Shown here one piece after another: positions 33,912 through 39,210 of a DNA stretch of 39,210 nt. Source of the DNA: Chroococcidiopsidaceae cyanobacterium YX2bin18. Lineage in GTDB: Bacteria; Cyanobacteriota; Cyanobacteriia; Cyanobacteriales; Chroococcidiopsidaceae. The translations under genes and the position numbers were made by a program. Position 1 is the first letter of the stretch; the number at the start of each line of letters is the position of its first letter. Under the pieces are notes generated by a model. The model worked only from the letters and a program-made list of their open reading frames with translations. It ran no database searches and was not told the DNA's origin. Location of the stretch: the NCBI GenBank assembly GCA_030446505.1, contig JAUJND010000029.1, positions 1-39,210 on the forward strand, read 5' to 3'.

Positions 33912-34760
33912 TTAGAATACAGAATCTTGATTTGATGGTTCATCTAGTCGAAGTAGAAAAAGGCAGAATAACCCGAAGATTGAGACGGAAATTAGCGAAA
34001 ATATTAGGGAACCATCTCCTTTATGCCAGTATTCAAATGCTTTTTGAGTAGAAGGTGCTGCCAAAACAGCCATTAAGGCAACCCGAATTCCATTAACCAC
34101 AAACGCAATTAAAATAGCAACTCCAGGAACTATAATTTTTTTACTCCAATCAGTGGAAACCATTACTAAAAAAAGCACCGCTAATCCACATAAATGAATT
34201 ATCGCTTCCATACCAGAACAGCCTGGATAGACCTCTACACTTCCTGTGGGAAGAGTAATATTGAGTCCTTGACGAGACACGTTAAAACCTGAGTACCAAA
34301 GTACAAAAGCTGCAAACTTAGCAGTAAGTGGAGATATATCAATTAGCCATAATAAAGTTACTTTTGGTACGCCTAGAAAAAATAGTATAAGCAACTCTTG
34401 CCAATATTGCTTTAGTCCCTTAAATCCCGAAGCAATCAAACCAAGACCTACTGCTGAAATAAAAGGTGATACATAAGGAAAGTTCTCACTAAAGGATGTA
34501 CTCTTAGAAAGAATTAAAGCAATAAGTAATGTACCTAAAAAGCTGGAAAGCACTCCAGATTCTAAATTCAATTTGTTGCGCTTTTCCCATATTAAGTAAC
34601 ATACAGTAGATAAAAAAATTACACTAATGCCCCATAAATTACTATTATCGCTTTTCCATGTGACATTAAGATGAATAGTAATTAAAACTACTGCTATACC
34701 TAATAGCCAAAATTTTGCGTTCTTCAGACGTTTAACTAAGGATAAGTGAATAGCTTTCAT
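33912..34760 (-). CDS. crtA: Cyanoexosortase A (transpeptidase-like)
   Basis: A multi-pass membrane protein of 282 residues from ATG 34760 (MKAIHLSLVKRLKNAKFWLL). An ATG at 34802 would add 14 residues that do not fit the family. The catalytic triad is visible: Cys181 in EVYPGCSGMEAIIHLCG, Arg226 in VVNGIRVALMAVLA and His246 in FEYWHKGDGSLIFSL. Exosortases recognise PEP-CTERM tails and are thought to cleave and transfer the protein at the outer face of the inner membrane. Two family companions follow on the same strand. A PEP-CTERM protein is encoded at 13019-13609. The symbol is the one used for the cyanobacterial family; it clashes with a carotenoid gene name. An IS1 element ends 105 bp upstream, so the original promoter may be displaced. 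Confidence 0.85.
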   Translation of the reverse strand: MKAIHLSLVKRLKNAKFWLLGIAVVLITIHLNVTWKSDNSNLWGISVIFLSTVCYLIWEKRNKLNLESGVLSSFLGTLLIALILSKSTSFSENFPYVSPFISAVGLGLIASGFKGLKQYWQELLILFFLGVPKVTLLWLIDISPLTAKFAAFVLWYSGFNVSRQGLNITLPTGSVEVYPGCSGMEAIIHLCGLAVLFLVMVSTDWSKKIIVPGVAILIAFVVNGIRVALMAVLAAPSTQKAFEYWHKGDGSLIFSLISVSIFGLFCLFLLRLDEPSNQDSVF

Positions 34761-34864
34761 AAAGTTATAAAAAACGTTTAGGAAATGAAAGGCACATTCC
34801 ATTTGTATAATGCACTGATTGGATTATTGAGTCAATAGAGTAAATGAAACACAGGAAACAGAAG

Positions 34865-35774
34865 GATAGTGCCTCACCAAAGTGTGGAATAGACTGTAAT
34901 ATCTTTCCAAGTCCAGGGTTCTAAGGTTAAATCTGCTCGTTGAGCTGCTGTAGTCTTTAAAGAAGAATGTAGCCAAATCCAGTTAAAGTAGGTGATGAGC
35001 AAACGTAGGGCAACTTTAGTTTGAGCCCAGGCTTTACTAAATTTGTTCTGGCGTCGATGCCAACGTCCTGTCTGCTGCCGAAGGGAGCCATTAGTGCGCT
35101 CCAATCGTTGCGTCAAAACTTTACTGATAAAGTGATCTACCTCGTCGTCTGGCAGCACTGGCTCATATCCTCCCCAACCATCCGTGTGCCACTCAGTACA
35201 GCCAGTTTTCCCTTGGGTATTAACCAATAATTCTGCTACCAACTCATCTGTATGCTTGCCTACACGCCAGTCAAAATCAAGCCGCTCAATTGAGCTAAAC
35301 TTAAGGCTATCCAACAGTCTCCAATTGCAAGTTCTTCGGGCAAGCAGTGCTTTTGTTTTTTCGACGAACGACCACATTTCATCTGCACTAATAGCATCCG
35401 TATCAACAGCTTATACTTCGCCATTGTGAACCAGTTGTGCTTTTTGACTTGCAGCTCGAATCAGGCTAACTCTAGTGTTGTATGACAATCCACTAATTCG
35501 ACTAATACCACGCAAACTTGTTCCTTCGCAGTGCGACTGCAATACAATTCTCACTTCTTCAAAGCTTACTTGCCGTCGATAATAAATTGTGTCAAAGGTG
35601 CTAGTAAACGTCTGTTTGCAGTTTAAACATCGGTAGCGTTGGCTGCCTTTACTCGTTTTCCCGTGTTTATAGGTCTTCTCATGACCACATAGTGGACAAG
35701 GCATGGCTTCTTAGAACAGGAGTATTTTTCTTCACCCATATAATATCAATTCCACGCTTTCTTGACGCACGACC
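34865..35774 (-). mobile_element. IS1-family element, nearly complete
   Basis: The left end GATAGTGCCTCACC (34865 on) and the right end (to about 35774) are imperfect inverted repeats that share ATTCCAC(A/G)CTTT. A transposase lies between them. The copy lies between the exosortase gene and the XRE-regulator tail, which it truncates. Scraps of related copies are at 6811-6958, 13641-14117 and 20574-20752. Confidence 0.8.
34874..35704 (-). pseudogene. IS1-family transposase with a stop and compensating shifts
   Basis: The N-terminal part (35704 to 35411) has a zinc-finger opening MPCPLCGHEKTYKHGKTSKG, then RCLNCKQTF, and a helix-turn-helix (LRGISRISGLSYNTRVSLI). A TAA at 35411-35413 interrupts it, and the same frame resumes AVDTDAISADEMWSFVEK into the catalytic half (to 34874), which includes HTDGWGGYEPVL and QRLERTNGSLRQQTGRWHRR. 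So a single-frame transposase is broken by one nonsense codon. In addition, between about 35360 and 35275 the expected text is in another frame (LPEELAIGDCWIALSLAQLS, matching the remnant at 13641), so two opposite one-base indels cancel each other. The copy is probably inactive. Confidence 0.75.
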
Positions 35775-35775
35775 A

Positions 35776-35922
35776 AAGCGGCAAACCGTTATTGGGTTGC
35801 TTTTTTTTGAGCTTAGGCGGTTCCTTTGTTAAAGCCGCAGTTTCAACTGGTTGCTTGACCGTATCTTCCACATTAGCTCGTTTACTTTGGCTTGAAAATA
35901 AGCGAGATTCTTTTAAGTAACT
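35776..35922 (-). pseudogene. Cut-off tail of the XRE regulator frame
   Basis: Directly after the TAG of the regulator gene (35923-35925) the same frame stays open for 49 codons: SYLKESRLFSSQSKRANVED, TVKQPVETAALTKEPPKLKK, KQPNNGLPLWS, and ends at the IS1 border. This charged, Pro/Lys-rich text looks like a natural tail. The regulator may therefore once have been longer, shortened first by the TAG or by the IS1 insertion. Confidence 0.4.
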
Positions 35923-36312
35923 CTATGCAACAGTCCCAATTAGCTCCTCCTGTCTCTGGTCTTGGTTCCAGGAGTTTTTTTTACTCTGACAATACTGACC
36001 AGTTAAAGGATCGAGCACTTCTGCTGCAATATCGTTGAATTCATCCTCAGTGAACGGCTTGCTCTTGGCTTCGTTTATCACAAACCCAGCTGCTGCAATC
36101 GCTACTAGCGTGTTATATTTCGGCTCCCCAACATTGTTTTCGACATTGCCAATTGTCTTTTTGGAAAGCTTATAGCCAGTGCGCTGGTAGACTAAATCCA
36201 CGATATCTGCAAGACTTTTGCCTTCGCTCTCTCTTGCTGTGCGAATGGCTTGTCCGAGTCTTCCTAAACCCCGTTTAGTCCAGAATTTTGCCAAAGCCAC
36301 ACCAGTAGACAT
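35923..36312 (-). CDS. XRE-type helix-turn-helix regulator
   Basis: A 129-residue protein. The helix-turn-helix of the XRE/Cro-C1 type spans about residues 15-75: LGRLGQAIRTARESEGKSLA, DIVDLVYQRTGYKLSKKTIG and NVENNVGEPKYNTLVAIAAA. The tail after residue 80 (FTEDEFNDIAAEVLDPLTGQ) is acidic. It is transcribed away from the replication gene at 36653, so it may control that gene or itself through the shared 340-bp gap, where an inverted repeat lies. The frame continues after the stop codon (see 35776-35922). Confidence 0.78.
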   Translation of the reverse strand: MSTGVALAKFWTKRGLGRLGQAIRTARESEGKSLADIVDLVYQRTGYKLSKKTIGNVENNVGEPKYNTLVAIAAAGFVINEAKSKPFTEDEFNDIAAEVLDPLTGQYCQSKKNSWNQDQRQEELIGTVA

Positions 36313-36383
36313 AACTTAATTCAACCGTAACACAAATAATTTGATATAGAGGCTTGTCACAATTATCAACCGAAAACAACATT

Positions 36384-36445
36384 GCACTTGTGTAAAACTT
36401 TCTACGAATGTATATTTTATTTATGGGGAAGGTGTTACACAATGC
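36384..36445. promoter_or_regulatory. Inverted repeat between divergent regulator and replication genes
   Basis: GCACTTGTGTAA (36384-36395) is mirrored by TTACACAATGC (36435-36445), sharing TTGTGTAA in opposite orientations about 40 bp apart. The spacing suits a two-site operator for the adjacent XRE regulator. The rest of 36313-36652 contains no gene. It could include the replication origin, but no iteron array is evident. Confidence 0.35.
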
Positions 36446-36652
36446 ACAGGGCAATTAGTAAAGGTAAAAAATTACCTCTTGTTGATTAGTAAAACTGTTT
36501 CCTTAAAAGTCAAAGCCGGGATAAACACCTAGCGGTCAAACCCCGACCTTGGGAAAAGCTTTGGACGGCTCTTTCTCAAGCTAATTTTAGCAATACTTTT
36601 GCTAATAATGATCGCAAGTGTCTTATCTCGGCTCCACACAAGGAGTTGAGAA

Positions 36653-39210
36653 ATGTTAAAAGAAAAAGAAAATCAATTAAAGATCGCAACAGCACAAGTC
36701 GCTCTAGCCCGTGAAGCTTCGCAGCTAACGGTGCGGCACTACAAGGAATGCGTTGAGAAACGGGGCTTAAATCTTCAGTGGATTTTAGCTAATTGTTTAT
36801 CAGTCATAGCGAATTATGCCACCCAATATTTGGGATATACGGCGAAATCAGACGGTATCTGGCTCAAGGGCTGCAACCACCAAAGTCAATACAAACCAGA
36901 TAAACCCTGGAAGAAAGAGGGCGATAAGAAAGCAGCCAAGTACCGCTCCCCGTTGGGTGAATACGATGCCATGCTGCCCACACATCCAACTGACCCCCAT
37001 TACTGGGATGATATCGAAACACTTAAATCTAAGGCTTACAAGATTGATGGGCATCCCTGCTTAGTGCTGACCGAGGGATTCTTCAAGGCGATCGCTGGTT
37101 GCGCCAATGACATCCCCACTATCGCCCTGTTGGGTGTCGAGATGGGCTTAACCTCTAAGGATGCTGACCCACAAGGCAAGCGCTATTTAGTGAAGACCCT
37201 AGAACGCTACGTTCGTGCTGGTTTCGGATTCATCATTGCCTTTGATGCTGATTGCGCCGATAATAAAAATGTAGTTGAAGCACAGTGTAAGTTAGCCCAC
37301 CAGCTTAAACTGTTTAAAGTTCCTATCTACAGTGCAACGGGACTTTGGACAGTGGCAGAGGGTAAGGGCATGGATGATTACATCCAGAATCATGGCAGCG
37401 ATCGCTTTAAGCGTGAGGTGTTGGGCAAGGTTGTTAATATCGCTGCTTGGGAAAAGCAGTTTCAGGCTCCTGAAACGCTCAAGACTGGCAAAGTGCCACC
37501 AGCTGATGTTGTTGCCCATGAAATCGCTGCTAGTTACCGCGACCAGCTAGCATTCAACAATGAGATTGGTCGCTGGATGCGCTACAGTGCTGATTCCCCT
37601 GGTATGTGGTCGCTAGAGACTGATGAATACATTGAGGCGATTGTTGGCGGGATATTAGACGGAAAAAATATCGCTGGCTATGGTTCTTACAGCTATCTCA
37701 CCAACGTCGTCAAAACGCTACGCCGCTTGCTGATTGTGCGGCGCTGGGAAGAGCGATCACCTAAAGAATTATTGCCCTTCATCAACGGCGTTTTGGAAGT
37801 ATCTACTGGTGAACTGCTAGACCACTCCCCCGGCTATCGTCTGACTTGGCAGTTGCCGCGCAACCACGATTCCAACGCTACCGACTGGAGTACCATCGAC
37901 GCTTACCTAGATCACCTTTCCAATGGCAAGGCAGCGATTAAAGATATCTTGGTGTGTTTCTGTAACGCTGTCCTTAAAGGGCGCAGTGATCTCCAGAAAT
38001 TCTTGCACTTGATTGGTTTGGCGGGGTCGGGTAAGGGAACGTTCGCTCGGCTACTGACTGACCTCATCGGGTCTGACAACATTTATAGCGGCACTCTAGA
38101 TGATTGGTGTTCTAACCGCTTTGAATCTGCTAACGCCTACAAAAAGCGCTTAGTCGTGTTTTGGGATGAAGATAAGCAGACTGGGAAGCTAGGTAAATTC
38201 TTGTCGCTGACTGGCGGCGATTGGATTCGGGCGGAAGAAAAAGGCAAGAAAGCCTTTCAATACCGCTATGACGGCATGGTAGCGGTGCTGTCTAACATTC
38301 CTATTTTCACTGGTGATGCTGCTAGTCGCATAGCGCGGCGGGTGATTACTATTCCTTGTAATAGCAACGTTCCCCTGGGTCAGCGTCGCGACCTTAATGC
38401 TGAATTTACTGAAGAATTAGACGCTTTCACTAATCACGTTTTTTCTATTCCAGACACCCATGTTACCAAGGTGCTGATGGGTCTAGCAGACATCCCAGAA
38501 TGTACTTTGGAATTTTGGGAAAACCGGATCAGGACTGATTCGATTGCTGCATGGATCAATGATTGGGTGATTTACGATGTGTTGGCTGAGACTTCAATCG
38601 GCAGCAACAAAGAGGAAGGTCTAGAGGGGAGTTTACCTCAAACCCTGTATGGTTCTTACTGCTTGCACTGTAAGCAGTCAGGCACTCAACCCAAGGCTAA
38701 TAAAAACTTCAGTCCAGACCTACTGGAGTTATGCCGCAGCGTGTTGGGTTGGGAGTCTGAGCGCAAAGTCACTAAGACGGGTAAGTTCATCAAGGGGCTG
38801 CGGCTTCGCACTGATGGCGACTCTAATATCCCGACACATGACTATAACCTGATGCAGCGGGTGACGGGTGGTGACGAGTCGGGTGACGGGTCGGGTGACG
38901 GGTCAGAGTTGTTACCAGGTAAGGATTTTAGAGAAGGTGACGAGTTAACCTTAACTTCTAATGAAAATCAACAACCTGGATTACTGGTGCAAAGTGAACA
39001 TGATTATGAGCAGGAGATAGACAGGGACTCGTCATTAACGCTTAATTCCTTAACTGAAGCGGTTATTGACCCATCACCTGCACCCGTCACTGTATCCGTC
39101 ACCGCAACTCCACCCCAACCAGCCCAACAACCCGAACTAGCAGTGACGACACCGACAAGGCAACCGCAGGTTTTCCGAGTTGGCGATCGCTGCCGCTACT
39201 GCCCTAAAGA
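36653..39210 (+). CDS. DUF3854/superfamily-3 helicase replication protein, 3' end outside the window
   Basis: An open frame of at least 852 codons runs from ATG 36653 to the window edge. AGGAG at 36641-36645 is a strong ribosome-binding site. The N-terminal third carries a Toprim-like DUF3854 domain: Glu141 in CLVLTEGFFKAIAGC and Asp198/Asp200 in FIIAFDADCADN. The second part is a D5/P4-type superfamily-3 helicase: Walker A GLAGSGKGT (residues 455-463, Lys461), Walker B RLVVFWDEDKQ (near 499-509) and MVAVLSNIPIFTGDAASRIA with the Arg finger RRVI. A low-complexity linker follows (Gly-Asp-Ser repeats at 38857-38905, then Pro/Thr-rich), ending at VFRVGDRCRYCPK at the edge. The architecture is that of primase-helicases that start replication on cyanobacterial plasmids and integrative elements. 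Confidence 0.88.
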   Translation, partial: MLKEKENQLKIATAQVALAREASQLTVRHYKECVEKRGLNLQWILANCLSVIANYATQYLGYTAKSDGIWLKGCNHQSQYKPDKPWKKEGDKKAAKYRSPLGEYDAMLPTHPTDPHYWDDIETLKSKAYKIDGHPCLVLTEGFFKAIAGCANDIPTIALLGVEMGLTSKDADPQGKRYLVKTLERYVRAGFGFIIAFDADCADNKNVVEAQCKLAHQLKLFKVPIYSATGLWTVAEGKGMDDYIQNHGSDRFKREVLGKVVNIAAWEKQFQAPETLKTGKVPPADVVAHEIAASYRDQLAFNNEIGRWMRYSADSPGMWSLETDEYIEAIVGGILDGKNIAGYGSYSYLTNVVKTLRRLLIVRRWEERSPKELLPFINGVLEVSTGELLDHSPGYRLTWQLPRNHDSNATDWSTIDAYLDHLSNGKAAIKDILVCFCNAVLKGRSDLQKFLHLIGLAGSGKGTFARLLTDLIGSDNIYSGTLDDWCSNRFESANAYKKRLVVFWDEDKQTGKLGKFLSLTGGDWIRAEEKGKKAFQYRYDGMVAVLSNIPIFTGDAASRIARRVITIPCNSNVPLGQRRDLNAEFTEELDAFTNHVFSIPDTHVTKVLMGLADIPECTLEFWENRIRTDSIAAWINDWVIYDVLAETSIGSNKEEGLEGSLPQTLYGSYCLHCKQSGTQPKANKNFSPDLLELCRSVLGWESERKVTKTGKFIKGLRLRTDGDSNIPTHDYNLMQRVTGGDESGDGSGDGSELLPGKDFREGDELTLTSNENQQPGLLVQSEHDYEQEIDRDSSLTLNSLTEAVIDPSPAPVTVSVTATPPQPAQQPELAVTTPTRQPQVFRVGDRCRYCPK

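Noticed and set aside
5097-36312. Reading several in-frame TAG codons (24718, 35923, and those in the secreted-protein and IS630 remnants) as an alternative genetic code or programmed readthrough
   Set aside because: They occur among frameshifts and other stops in clearly decaying genes, while intact genes end normally with TAG, TAA and TGA. Ordinary nonsense mutation explains them.
36313-36652. Iteron-type replication origin upstream of the replication gene
   Set aside because: Only one pair of inverted 8-bp motifs is visible. There is no array of direct repeats, so an origin here cannot be claimed.
1-39210. CRISPR arrays, tRNA or rRNA genes
   Set aside because: No regularly spaced repeats with unique spacers were seen, and no tRNA or rRNA sequence was recognised by eye. 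A tRNA scan could still find one I missed.

Overview
The window looks like accessory DNA from a cyanobacterium, most likely a plasmid or a plasmid-derived island. The cyanobacterial signs are several HIP1 octamers (GCGATCGC, for example near 3581, 4751, 4873, 23634, 28936, 37090, 37398 and 39183), a cyanoexosortase A locus with its two usual companions, a PEP-CTERM protein, and many cyanobacterial-type insertion sequences. The plasmid signs are a small ParA with a ribbon-helix-helix partner (28630-29471), palindromic repeats upstream of that pair, the C-terminal part of a MobF-type relaxase/helicase (29764-31601), a tyrosine recombinase (23493-24476), and a DUF3854/superfamily-3-helicase replication protein that runs off the right edge (36653-39210).

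Layout. 1-2514: an ATP-grasp ligase cut by the left edge, then an EamA exporter. 2755-5060: a nested inverted-repeat element, an HsdR scrap, a DUF2283/BECR-like pair that may be a toxin-antitoxin system, a small RHH protein, a DUF29 protein, and a scrap resembling the tail of the replication protein at the right edge. 5097-6958: a decayed secreted-protein gene split by a complete IS630 and bordered by an IS1 scrap. 7683-13609: a condensation-fold acyltransferase, an NmrA-like reductase, an IS5 copy, a ScyD/ScyE-family beta-propeller and a PEP-CTERM protein. 13641-18069: an IS1 remnant, a kinase-fold gene and a large helical gene (both frameshifted), and an SRPBCC protein. 18130-23420: transposase debris (IS630, ISKra4, IS1, Tn3, IS1182) around an SDR oxidoreductase and a nitroreductase. 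23493-29471: recombinase, a nonsense-interrupted RHH-like protein, and a UPF0175/DUF3368 toxin-antitoxin pair whose toxin is split by a 2.5-kb nested transposon, then parFG-like genes. 29764-36312: relaxase remnant, membrane protein, exosortase operon, an IS1 copy and an XRE regulator. 36653-39210: replication protein.

How the parts relate. The exosortase trio (32488-34760) could anchor or process the PEP-CTERM protein at 13019-13609, and both are on this molecule. The ATP-grasp ligase, EamA exporter, acyltransferase and reductase could be pieces of a small-molecule pathway, but they are separate transcription units and no product can be named. The partition genes, recombinase and replication protein fit replicon maintenance.

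The most informative structure is at 25304-28312. Removing an IS630 (with its TA duplication) and then an IS5-family element that carries a GNAT acetyltransferase gene (with its CTAG duplication) restores an uninterrupted PIN-type toxin reading frame next to its UPF0175 antitoxin. Several broken genes differ from an open frame by a single base in an A or T run, so sequencing error must be excluded before all of them are called pseudogenes.
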